Below, piece by piece: positions 11,533-21,620 of a stretch of 64,000 nt of DNA (within the stretch, counting starts at the first letter, position 1; the number at the start of each line of letters is the position of its first letter). The stretch covers positions 6,318 through 70,317 of the forward strand of contig NW_019775598.1 in the NCBI RefSeq assembly GCF_001039355.2. The letters are read 5' to 3'. The DNA is from Lingula anatina (taxonomy: Eukaryota > Brachiopoda > Lingulata > Lingulida > Lingulidae). Under the pieces are notes generated by a model that saw only the letters and a list, made by a program, of their open reading frames with translations, searched no databases and was not told the origin of the DNA. A program made the position numbers and the translations under genes.

Positions 11533-12267
11533 GTCTTTAACAAGATGTAATCGGACGAAGCGTGTAATTGATGAATTACAGCATTCAGATTGATTTGATA
11601 TTAGATTGCTAAATTACTGTCATTATAATAAAGATGTAGCTTTAACTTTAAATCTTATGAGTTAGGTGAAATGTCTTAAACAGCTTAATCATTGCAAAAG
11701 GATGATTGCTCTCCCAGGCTGACTTCCTATATCATAAAGTGAGTTGGACCCCAGCCTGTCATCATCTCTGATAAAATGATACCCGAAGCAAACTAAAGGA
11801 GGCTTTTATGCCGTATAAAGACTATCATTAAGGTATGCTTTATTGAAGGGTAAAACATAGGCTTTGAATAGATCAGGAAACTAAGACTTCGTTTCGCACG
11901 TTCCTTCAACTTAATACTTGTATTTACACTCTGTCTACAGTATTAGAAAGTAGGGCACATTAAAAACCAACGCGTTGCTCTGCTCTGAATATTAATTGGC
12001 AATGGGACATAAACAAAGGATGTGTGATTAAGGTAAGGCTTAGTGAGGATGGGTCGGCCTCTTTTTTATTCCGTTTTATTTATTTATTTATTTTACATTA
12101 TTTATTCTACATCAACAACTAGAAGTCATCGCCTTCCCTTTAATTACATGCATTTCACACTTTTCATTGAATACACAGATGACTGGAGAAGGTCAGTGCT
12201 CTGTATATGTAACTTAGGTCCAGTTGTCCGATCATACTGTCCAACGCGCCCCCATCTCTCCCCCATG

Positions 12268-12274
<7 letters not shown>

Positions 12275-12324
<50 letters not shown>

Positions 12325-12349
12325 ACACACACATATATATACACACACA
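12275..12349. repeat. CT then CA/TA microsatellite
   Basis: CT repeats (12275-12320) run into ACACACACATATATATACACACAC. Long open frames over this stretch are artefacts of the repeat. Confidence 0.95.
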
Positions 12350-12490
12350 GGCACACGGTATGAGGAGGCCTCCTGTTCTCACACACTCTATCTTGCGTTG
12401 TGTCATAACCAGCATGCCAAGGCCGCATCCCATGCTGTTAGTACCCGTCCGTGTCTTCCACACAGTCTCTTACCTAGCACTAAGACTCCT

Positions 12491-12732
12491 TTCCCATACC
12501 TAGATTAATCTAGTGGAATAGACCCATCTCCGAGGGGTTTCTCGCTAAATTACATTCAGCTTAAGCGACTCTGATGCCTGGCACGTCTACTAAAGCTGTT
12601 AGGGGGTATTAACTGTCGTTTTAGCAGCTTTAAGAGGCGTGTCAGACATCTAAGACGCTTAATCTGGATGCAATTTAGCGAGAATCCCCTCGGAGATGGG
12701 TCGATCCTGCTAGATCGTTCTAGGTATGGGAA
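12491..12732. mobile_element. Foldback (MITE-like) element, family 1, copy A
   Basis: The 242-bp element begins TTCCCATACCTAGA and ends with its complement TCTAGGTATGGGAA. The arms pair imperfectly for about 80 bp and include GACCCATCTCCGAGGGG followed by TCTCGCTAAAT. There is no open frame. A related element is at 29644-29844 and a one-armed fragment at 52437-52484, so this is a dispersed family. Confidence 0.8.
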
Positions 12733-13616
12733 TGGGATCTAACTCTCAGACAGTTGTGATATCATGAAGTTGCATGTTATTACGTGTTAAAGGCAAAATG
12801 AACACAGGACATGCAACCGCGCACTGTCCCTGTGAGGGGAAATGGAAAAGCCGGCGGCAAGCGGAAGATGGGTGAAATGTTCAGCCTCGATGTTCTGTGT
12901 GCTGCAGTGATTAAAAAACGCTGAAGGCTGTTGGACAATATGAATGTTCCCAGAGTATTTATATTTGGATATTAAGATGGGTTTCATTGTGATGTGTGTT
13001 TAATTAAATTTTACTGAAGTGATGTACTCAAATTTTGGAGACTTTATTTACAAAATGTTTATTTTAAATTGCAGTTTTGTAATATTAGTACCTTATAAAC
13101 TCTAAATTATGTTCTTTTAAGTCTTTAAAAATGGTCTTAATATAATGTCCGGTTGGTTTTATGTAAGCAGCGCTGAGACGAATGTGCCGTACGTAAATAA
13201 TAAAAATAATTCTTTTGTTATTTTTATCAGTTAACAAGGTCTAAGTTTCATTCAATCCGCAACAGCAGTTAAGCAGTATATAAACTTGCCTAATATGACA
13301 TTCGCACGCGTTGTCTGTCACAGCTTGCTACACCAGCACACACGCCTTGTGAACTTAATTCATTATTATTTAAGCGCTGCTTGTTCGCAAACTGCAAAAT
13401 TGCAAAGCAGTCATATTTTTTCGGAATTCAGGCTTTGTTTCATTACGTTTACCATAGTTGCGTGCCCAGAGAGAAAGGAAAAGGTGAAAGGGGTTACGGG
13501 AAAATGTGTTGAAACTGTCAGACGCGATGCCACTTTATTGATAAGCACATTGGTACACACATAAGCATGGGAATTAACAGTCATTGATTCTTTTTCAGTC
13601 ATAATCTTCACCCGAG

Positions 13617-13851
13617 ATGACCACGTGTTCGGGAACCAGGCTGCGGCCGCACCCGGCGGATTGCAATAAGTTTCTACAGTGCAGGAATGGCATCTCGGTA
13701 GAGAGTTCCTGCGCGAGCGGCCTCGTCTTCAACCCTAAAACTCAGGCCTGTGACTGGGGCTATAATTATGAGTGTAAATCGACGGCCGAGGCATCACCTC
13801 AACCACAGACGACAGTTAACTACAGGGCGACAACCAAGTCATGGAAGTCCA
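13617..13851 (+). CDS. Exon: chitin-binding type-2 domain
   Basis: Encodes a complete peritrophin-A domain. Six cysteines are spaced C-x11-C-x5-C-x9-C-x12-C-x7-C, with the family signatures PHPADCNKFLQC and GLVFNPKTQACDW. The exon ends A|GTACGT in phase 1. The upstream boundary is uncertain: either translation starts at ATG 13617, or an acceptor lies between 13605 and 13617. Confidence 0.8.
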
Positions 13852-16800
13852 GTACGTATTTGTCTATGAAAGACCATGTCATTTTTTTATAAAAATACTT
13901 TGGTAATTTATTTTTATATCATCACCTGCATTGTGAAGAATAACGTCTCCGACCCGATTTTTTACCAAACCGGCAGAGGTTTTTCCTTTCACAGATGAAA
14001 TCCATTTCGGTTAAGGCTGCTCGTATAGGTTTCCATTTATATTTTGTACTAGTATAATGGTGGGCTAAAATCGTAGGCCTACACACGCAGTTTTATTTAA
14101 GCGCAGAATCAACCGTTTAATTAAGTAATTATGCCAAATGCTTGCAGTCCTACCTTGAAATAAAACACTTACATTCCTGTCACGCGCTTGTCGTTGGGAA
14201 GTAATTCATCATTGACCAATTAGCGCACCTGACCATGACAAGATGGATGATGTTGTAAGCGGCCATGTCAGGCGATGATATGTTCGTGTTCTATTCTGTC
14301 ATTATCGCGGGCTGGCCTGTTTGACAGTATTTACAAAGGGGGGTGGGTCGTTTTCTGAAAATGTGGGCCTTTCTACCATAAATAACATGAAGGTAGATCA
14401 AATTTTGATACAGAGTGGAGCTTTTTCCAGCCAAAATAAGGCAGAAAGGGGGTCTTTTTTCGGACAAAAATTGACATTTTACCACCATTGCACAAAAAGT
14501 AATTGTCAATCACATTTTGCTTCATACATGTAGCGGACTTTTTTATCCTAAAAGGGCTGCTCTTTCAAACTCCGCAAACCCATGCCTACGAGCCCGCCAT
14601 TGAGAGATTTTTTTTCGCACTGCGTGCCCAAATGAATAACTATCACCATATGAGGCAGTTTAGAGCAATTATTAGCTGTAAGGCCATATACAAACCGGTA
14701 CAAAGTCGCTGTAATATCACAGGTTGGTATTAATACCACACATTGTGACGCATACATCCGTTCATCACAGAAATGCCAAATGTAATACTGATTTGAGACA
14801 GGGGTAGGCTTACTCTTAAGAAGACATATCAGAATATTCCATAAGAAGAATTAATCACCAAATACTTTTTCAGAGAAAAACAATTCAGATATTATGGTTA
14901 CTTGAACGTTTTCTATTTTATCAATATACAATTGGGATTTTGCAACGCATAACTTGCCTATGGGAAACTTAGGTAAAATGTCATCCGTCTGTACATGTAC
15001 ATATATCCTTTTCCGCGTTGAACATATGTTATGCATGCATATATTCTACTAAAAACTAACCTTGTTTATGATTAATTGTATGTACAAGGTGGTTAAAACA
15101 GCTGTCACTTCAGCTTGCAAAGGAAATCTATTTGAAAACTCCTCATACACTAAGCGATGTAAAATCTACACAAGAATGCTTCAAGCGACAATTTTGTGAC
15201 ACTAGTATTGCCAAAATCAGGTCCAGTTCGTGGGATTTTTAGCTGTTCCGGATCTGTCTGATCTTTGTGTATTTCAATATTTTGTAGTTATGCCTTACAG
15301 ACCTGTGACGTGTCTTTTTATGTATTGCGACCCCAATAGGATTTTACTTGAATGTGGAAAATAAGAAAATGCATATACACCTTTATTAGGGTTCAGTCAA
15401 TTGAAGACGAAAGTGGGCATTTTCACCATGTAATTCTTAGTTGTAAACTTAGCGGAAAGATCATTATTTAGTAAACCTCCCAATTTTTCAGGCCACAAGG
15501 AAAATTGGTTTACATTTTTCCCCGCATCAAATCCCACGAAAGGTCCATAATTTTGACAGTCATCAAATGTCAAGAAGACACTTATGACCTACCGCATATT
15601 TTAACCACCCTGTGCATTATGTATGTTTTCAAAGGCACGGTGCCAGTGGAAATAACATCGGAAATTGCGACTCCGGCGCCAATGAACACTGCATCCGTTG
15701 CTATCACCATAACACCGAGTCGTACTATTCTTCTTCTCGGGCTGCCGAGAACCTCGCCCCACAACACAGCGCCATCTAGGGTGACGTCTGACGCTACCGC
15801 CATATCTACATCTGGCACACCGTTCAGTAAATTTATTATTCTATTATTGCATGATTTACAGCTCATATTATTCGAGTAATGTCACTTTGTAGTTTAACAC
15901 TATGTGGATAAACCAGTTGCTCGTAGCAAATGTCTGTTTTACTAATTGTGTAGCAACTCTGCCAGTTATCTATGTGTGAACTGAGTATTATATTGTCACC
16001 TGCTAATTTGTATACAGACGTGTACACATCTTATTTCCTTCAACTCCATGCTTTCAATATAATTATATTAGCGTATGAAATCCACTCACAGGGGCATGCA
16101 AGTTTTCAGAAATGAGTACCACGGCGGGTTTATTGTACATGAAAAGAATTTTAAAGCTCTGTCTTTTTTTTTATCAAAATGATTTCCTGGTGATGTGAAT
16201 TTTTGATAACATTATCATATCTAATATGTTTAGAGTCCATTGCACACAGCACAGAAGAAGCGGATATTTTTAAAGCACACGGCATGAGCTCGGGTGAGGG
16301 GGTAAACGGCGGCGTATTCGGGTTTGTGGTCTCAATCTGCCTTATCGTAGGGTTGCTGTTATTCCTGAAGAGGGATTATTTAAAAAGAAGGTATGATGAA
16401 GTTGGATTCAAAGCATTTGTGACAGCTTGTAATTGAAGTGTACATTTATATAAAATACAAATTAAACAAAAGCAAAATATCGTGCATTCATTAAAATATA
16501 TATTCTGTATATGATGTTTTGACATCCTAGTCAGTAAAAAGGTAGCATGTCATACACATGTAATCAATAAGTAATATTTAATAAGTAAGAATCAAATAAT
16601 TACACAATTAATCCATGCTTAATAATACAATGTTTGCATTGATTAGCTGTTAACTGCTAGATACACCAATTTTAATTCCAGATTCTTCAACAAATGTTTT
16701 AAAGACAGGGAGAAGCAAGCTATCCGCATAGAGCCACAGAAGAAGCGTCTCTCACCTGAAGATATACACCTTCATATTTACGCCGAGCTGCCGGATCCCA

Positions 16801-18043
16801 GTGAGAGGAATGATATGGTGAGTTTGAACTGTAAACTGCCTTCCTGCTTTTATCAATCTTAAGATTGTATAATTTTTAACACCGAAAAACAAATTAGTTT
16901 CGCTGCCGTTGAATTTTAAACACTTTTAAAGTGTAAGCTGGGTTGAGGCATAAAAGACACCTTTCTAAACTGAGTGCAGACCCGTATCCAGCAACTGCAA
17001 AAGGGGTGGGGGTGGATGATCTTTTTCTGAAAATGTGGAAAATGAAATCTTAATTTGCCTAGATCAAATTTACCCAGATTGGACCTTTTCCCAGCAAAAA
17101 AAAAAAAAAGGGGGGGGGGGGGCGGTTCTTCGGACCCCTCCCAAACCCCCTTTGACTACAGGGCTGCCGTTTTTTCTACTGCTAAGTCCGGAAGTTTGAA
17201 GTCTGGGAGAATGTGGGTGGGTAGGTGACTGAGGGTTGGCCCTACTAAAAAGGATTAGGTGCCATGCCACTTTGTAGCCACTGTTTACATGACTGTTTCA
17301 AGACTTATTATCTAAACAATTTTCTTCACTTGCAGAATAACTACACTTACAACCCCATCCCAGAGAGAACGTCGATATCATATATTGGAGAAATTAGAGG
17401 GAACCACACGACAACAGGTGCGGCAGAAGACACGTATCTCGAGCCCTCAGTGCATGGAAGTCTACGCGCAGATTCATCGTTAAAATCGAACTTACAAAAC
17501 AACTCTCTGTATTTAACAGAAAGTGGCGATTTAGGCAGAAACATGTACGCTGAAGACGTAAACAATGGGTTGAATCAAGAAATGTACCACGAAGACGAGG
17601 ATATATATTCTTATGTAAAAGAAGACAGATCCTCGAATAACGACAACAGGGAGGCAAATACAACGGAGGAATATTCACTTTGGTCAAAACACAATAATCA
17701 GGATGCGAGCGAAAAGTCAAACACAGGCGACCCTGGTTACGATGCGATAGAGGAGAATATTTACGATTGCGTCTGCGAAGTGGACAGGCGGAATGATGCC
17801 ACGGAGAACTCGTCTGTTCACGGCGCTTCATATTTACCACAACAAAACGCTGACTGCCAGACCGATGCGTCGGTGTCAGTGACAGACCTTTCAGTTTTGA
17901 GCGACTCTCAGCCGGAACTAGATGCTTCTGTCGACTCCAGTGATTTTAGTGATTTCACAGATGATGATGATGAGGGTTTTGAACCGCCATATGAAGATGG
18001 CTTCAGTGTTAAATTAGAAGAGGGCAGTAAGAGGACTACTTAA
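13617..18043 (+). CDS. Single-pass chitin-binding membrane protein with tyrosine-rich tail (exons 13617-13851, 15635-15826, 16234-16390, 16682-16817, 17336-18043)
   Basis: The five exons are in phase throughout (junction phases 1, 1, 2, 0) and give 475 residues from the first in-frame ATG. Domain order is a type-2 chitin-binding (peritrophin-A, CBM14) domain with six cysteines (residues 4-53), a Thr/Ser/Pro-rich stalk (about 55-165), a transmembrane helix (about 170-187, FGFVVSICLIVGLLLFL) followed by basic KRDYLKRR, and a 288-residue cytoplasmic tail. The tail is acidic and rich in tyrosines. No signal peptide is visible: an in-frame TAA at 13602-13604 blocks extension to the nearby TTTTTCAG acceptor, so an upstream signal-peptide exon is probably missing from this model. 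Likely a cell-surface chitin-binding protein; a receptor role is inferred from the tail only. The specific family is not recognised. Confidence 0.72.
13852..15634 (+). other. Intron between chitin-binding and stalk exons
   Basis: Contains a diverged copy of the GGACCTTTT-type interspersed repeat at about 14320-14600. The rest is AT-rich, with no recognised coding exon. Confidence 0.55.
15635..15826 (+). CDS. Exon: Thr/Ser/Pro-rich stalk
   Basis: A 192-base phase 1-1 exon with acceptor TTTTCAAAG at 15634 and donor A|GTAAAT. It is rich in Thr, Ser, Pro and Ala and suggests an O-glycosylated extracellular spacer. Being symmetric, it could be skipped without a frameshift. Confidence 0.68.
16234..16390 (+). 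CDS. Exon: juxtamembrane region and transmembrane helix
   Basis: Acceptor TATGTTTAG at 16233 (phase 1) and donor AG|GTATGA (phase 2). It encodes a Ser/Gly/Glu-rich juxtamembrane segment, then an 18-residue hydrophobic helix, then KRDYLKRR as a stop-transfer signal. Confidence 0.75.
16682..16817 (+). CDS. Exon: proximal cytoplasmic tail
   Basis: Acceptor TTAATTCCAG at 16681 and donor ATG|GTGAGT. It encodes a basic FFNKCFKDREKQAIR segment followed by HIYAELPDP, which holds the tail's first tyrosine outside the juxtamembrane region. Phases 2-0 fit the exons on each side. Confidence 0.72.
16980..17180. repeat. Degenerate interspersed repeat with poly-A/poly-G tract, intronic
   Basis: Diverged copy of the GGACCTTTTCCC / TTCTTCGGACCCC / GACTACAGGGCTG family in the last intron. 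It includes A and G homopolymers around 17097-17122. The left edge of the 17-24 kb duplication falls within it. Confidence 0.6.
17336..18043 (+). CDS. Last exon: acidic tyrosine-rich cytoplasmic tail
   Basis: A 708-base exon after TTCTTCACTTGCAG (17335), with a stop at 18041-18043. The 235 residues hold about 14 tyrosines. Several are in YxxhydrophobicXaa settings: YSYV (exon residues 91-94), YDAI (135-138) and YDCV (143-146). The end is highly acidic, with a DSSDFSDFTDDDDEG run. A near-identical copy at 20913-21620 differs by three residues (G/D, S/N, T/R). Candidate AATAAA at 18804-18809. Confidence 0.8.
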   Translation, partial: NNYTYNPIPERTSISYIGEIRGNHTTTGAAEDTYLEPSVHGSLRADSSLKSNLQNNSLYLTESGDLGRNMYAEDVNNGLNQEMYHEDEDIYSYVKEDRSSNNDNREANTTEEYSLWSKHNNQDASEKSNTGDPGYDAIEENIYDCVCEVDRRNDATENSSVHGASYLPQQNADCQTDASVSVTDLSVLSDSQPELDASVDSSDFSDFTDDDDEGFEPPYEDGFSVKLEEGSKRTT

Positions 18044-19076
18044 CGGATCGATTTTTATGAAGCAATAACAAATTATTTATTTATTCATTTGTATTTGAGG
18101 ATATTGCCTCAGAATTCAAAAGCGTCACTTTCCCTTAAAGACGGCGTTTTGCTACAAACAGGTCGTATATACATTGTATCTGCAAGTGTAAGCCGACCTA
18201 TTGGCAAATTCTGTGTTATTTAGAAATCATTCGTACACAGGAGTATATGTAAGGGTATCCCTGCTCCACGCCAGACGGCGCTTTTCAAGCTTTAATTGAA
18301 AATATTGACATAATGAGTGCAAACATTACGGTTATCAGATTTGTGGTTCCAGTTGTCGATCAGTTTATGTCATTATGTCGTTACCAATGACATGTGACTT
18401 TTTATTATTCAGATAAGCTGAAAAAAGTTGCATTTTTGACAACCTGTCAATTATTTGGAATTATCTGAGCTCCTCTAAGGTGGAAAGACGATCTAAATTG
18501 AACTGAATGACTGAAATCAGGGACTTCTTTAAATAATATTACTAATGGATAACAAGTGTCAAACTGTTAATTTTACTTTGTCTAAAAATGCAATTTGCTT
18601 CTTACTTTTACAGATAAGGCATCTCGCTTTCCGCTGGTCGGAAATATTAATAATGTTTTATTTATTACGACCCATTTATCACAATTCTAACCGCACAAAT
18701 GAGGCCCTCAACGTGATCTGCATCAAACTAAATCAATATTTCAATCACGGTAATTGTCATCATTTTATCAGTTTAAAATATTAGCAACAGCAATGACGCA
18801 ATTAATAAAACCTAGCTGTCAACCCTAATGGCGCTTAATGTGTGCTTGGTTGAGCTGATGACTCATGTTTTTAAGTTAAATTATGGACAGAAGCATATTG
18901 TTTACCAAAGAAATATATCAAGTATGTAATACAATAGTGAAACTTGTTAATTTCGTCAGTTTTTTTTTATTTTGCCGTCAAAATGATAAACTGATATGTT
19001 CACAGAATGAGGAAGCGAGCCTTGTTTTTGCACCTTTCCTCTAATCTGTAATTAAAGAAATGTTCATCAATGTGTG

Positions 19077-19114
<38 letters not shown>

Positions 19115-20014
19115 CGTGTGTAATTTCATAAATGAACCGTACGCCGTAAAATGCGCGTTTTATCGTAAACGCAATAATTTTCTAATTTTATGTACAAACC
19201 AACTAATAGACCTTAAAGCTTTGTGTCTATGCATTATATAAAACACGGCCGTTGGCCCATAGATTATTGAAATCACACAATACAGTTTGAAAGACGAGGG
19301 AAAAATGTCCTTTGCAATAGTCCATTTTATATATATCAACTGCAGTACACACAAAACTGAAATTCAGTTTCACATGCAGCTGTAGGTACCAGTACGTCTT
19401 GGCACGTGGTCATTTTGGAAACCTCCACAGTGAATACTATCATGGCATTTACACAAATAAAACTGTATGCAACAAAGCGAGGTTGAATGTAATGCTCTTG
19501 TATACAGTTCAATTGTATGGCAGTCGAAACACACTATATTCATATGGCTTTAGCCATTCTGCCGCACTTCTAATTCAAAGTCTTTGGTTATAGAAGTTTT
19601 GCTCAGCACATTTAAATGCAGTCTCGCGATCAATCATTTATTTATGAAATTACCCAAAACAAATGGAAAAAATAAATGCAACAGCAAGTTCTGTACCATG
19701 ATTACCACGTAAGAACTAGCTTTCAAAAAATCCCTTTTAACCCCCTACTGTAGATTCGTGCATTGACATGTTGTTCTTATGCTCCAACTAAGCTGAGTAT
19801 TTGTCCATCTCCTCTTTTTGCATCAGTGAGAAGAGCTGAAAAATGAAAATATAAACTGCATTATGTACAAAATAGGCCCTCAGGTATCTCTCGTATCAAG
19901 TGCTTTGTTCAATCTAATGCAATATTCACGAACGCGACATCTTTTAACTGTCAAGGGACAAATCGATGCATTTTAATTAAAATTAATTTAACTTTAAATT
20001 TCAGGACACACAAC

Positions 20015-20055
<41 letters not shown>

Positions 20056-20594
20056 GCCCCATGGATAGAGCTAACAACTCTCGTTAATGGATAGAGTGGC
20101 TGCAACTTACCACGATTTTCCTCTTCCTTGTGCCACGATTTTCCCATCAAGAGTGCGCTACAATAATACAAAGACTGTGATTACAACCCGTGTAAATATT
20201 TATGCTAGGTGCCCAATAATCTATGTTATAAAATACATATTTTTCTACGTAGTACCCATTGTAAGGAAAACATATCAGGAACTTACAGAAAAGAAAAAAA
20301 GGCAGAGATTCCATTTTATAACACCGCATAGTATTTGTTTTGAAGTAGCACACTGATACTGCCTTTCTCAAAGGTTTTAAACGGTTTTAAAATGCTGACA
20401 CTGAATAAACAACATGCGAACAAAATGGCGGTTCTGCTGAATGGTGTTTTATATAAGCACTATGGCTACATGCAATATCGAACATATTCATTCCTAAGCA
20501 ATTTTAAAATATTTCAGCATGTTTTTCATTTAATATGCAATAAAAACGTGCAATGCATTCAATATGTGAATAACAACGGACACTGTAAGCACCC
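18044..20594. other. 3' flank of the chitin-binding gene
   Basis: No coding region is recognised. It contains a TG microsatellite (about 19079-19120) and a CA microsatellite (about 20018-20052). The small open frames recur in the second copy only because the whole block is duplicated. Confidence 0.5.
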
Positions 20595-20601
20595 TTAGCA
20601 A

Positions 20602-20602
20602 N
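20602..20602. other. Ambiguous base at duplication junction
   Basis: A single N, followed by error-like homopolymer tracts (A about 20660-20679, G 20680-20689, C 20704-20719). It sits exactly between the two copies of the 3.5-kb block and marks a weak assembly join. Confidence 0.9.
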
Positions 20603-20656
20603 AAAAAATTTTAATTTTCCCAAAAAAAATTTCCCCCAATTTGGACCTTTTCCCAG

Positions 20657-20687
<31 letters not shown>

Positions 20688-20912
20688 GGGTCGGTTCTTC
20701 GGACCCCCCCCCCCCCCCCAAACCCCCTTTGACTACAGGGCTGCCGTTTTTTCTACTGCTAAGTCCGGAAGTTTGAAGTCTGGGAGAATGTTGGTGGGTA
20801 GGTGACTGAGGGTTGGCCCTACTAAAAAGGATTAGGTGCCATGCCACTTTGTAGCCACTGTTTACGTGACTGTTTCAAGACTTATCTTCTAAACAATTTT
20901 CTTAACTTGCAG

Positions 20913-21620
20913 AATAACTACACTTACAACCCTATCCCAGAGAGAACGTCGATATCATATATTGGAGAAATTAGAGGGAACCATACGACAACAGACGCAG
21001 CAGAAGACACATACCTCGAGCCCTCAGTACATGGAAGTCTACGCGCAGATTCATCGTTAAAATCGAACTTACAAAACAACTCTCTGTATTTAACAGAAAA
21101 TGGCGATTTAGGCAGAAACATGTACGCTGAAGACGTGAACAATGGGTTGAATCAAGAAATGTACCACGAAGACGAGGATATATATTCTTATGTAAAAGAA
21201 GACAGATCTTCGAATAACGACAACAGGGAGGCAAATACAACGGAGGAATATTCACTTTGGTCAAAACACAATAATCAGGATGCGAGCGAAAAGTCAAACA
21301 CAGGCGACCCTGGCTACGATGCGATAGAGGAGAATATTTACGATTGCGTCTGCGAAGTGGACAGGCGGAATGATGCCAGAGAGAACTCGTCTGTTCACGG
21401 CGCTTCATATTTACCACAACAAAACGCTGACTGCCAGACCGATGCGTCGGTGTCAGTGACAGACCTTTCAGTTTTGAGCGACTCTCAGCCGGAACTAGAT
21501 GCTTCTGTCGACTCCAGTGATTTTAGTGATTTCACAGATGATGATGATGAGGGTTTTGAACCGCCATATGAAGATGGCTTCAGTGTTAAATTAGAAGAGG
21601 GCAGTAAGAGGACTACTTAA
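20913..21620 (+). CDS. Second copy of the cytoplasmic-tail exon
   Basis: Open, 708 bases, with its acceptor CTTAACTTGCAG intact at 20912 and the same stop. It differs from 17336-18043 by three amino acids. None of the four upstream exons (chitin-binding, stalk, transmembrane, proximal tail) is duplicated, so this cannot be a complete gene. If the duplication is real it could be an alternative last exon. If it is a haplotype artefact, it is the other allele. Confidence 0.6.
   Translation, partial: NNYTYNPIPERTSISYIGEIRGNHTTTDAAEDTYLEPSVHGSLRADSSLKSNLQNNSLYLTENGDLGRNMYAEDVNNGLNQEMYHEDEDIYSYVKEDRSSNNDNREANTTEEYSLWSKHNNQDASEKSNTGDPGYDAIEENIYDCVCEVDRRNDARENSSVHGASYLPQQNADCQTDASVSVTDLSVLSDSQPELDASVDSSDFSDFTDDDDEGFEPPYEDGFSVKLEEGSKRTT

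Larger units (their letters stand above)
9270..13600. other. Intergenic / upstream region without a recognised gene
   Basis: About 4.3 kb separates the methyltransferase cluster from the chitin-binding gene. It holds a GA tract (about 10155-10203), an 88-bp direct tandem repeat (11362-11532), a CT/CA tract (12275-12349) and a foldback element (12491-12732). A sequence ending CAAG|GTGAGT at 10484 could be a non-coding first exon. Open frames are short and look accidental. Confidence 0.5.
17047..20594. repeat. 3.5-kb duplicated block, copy 1
   Basis: Nearly identical to about 20608-24187 over the last exon of the chitin-binding gene and the DNA after it. The coordinate offset is about 3,577 over the exon. 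The copies differ by scattered substitutions, small indels and microsatellite lengths (TG tract 19079-19120; CA tract 20018-20052). Copy 1 ends at GTAAGCA, next to unmatched sequence and the ambiguous base at 20602. Either a recent tandem duplication or two haplotypes left side by side in the assembly; the second is more likely. Confidence 0.9.

Noticed and set aside
12043-12508. Four open frames of about 100 codons on both strands
   Set aside because: They exist only because the CT/CA microsatellite has no stop codons.
15582-17840. Minus-strand frames (15582-15866; 17394-17840) opposite the stalk and tail exons
   Set aside because: The plus-strand exons have consistent splice phases and join to a coherent protein. 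The minus frames have neither.
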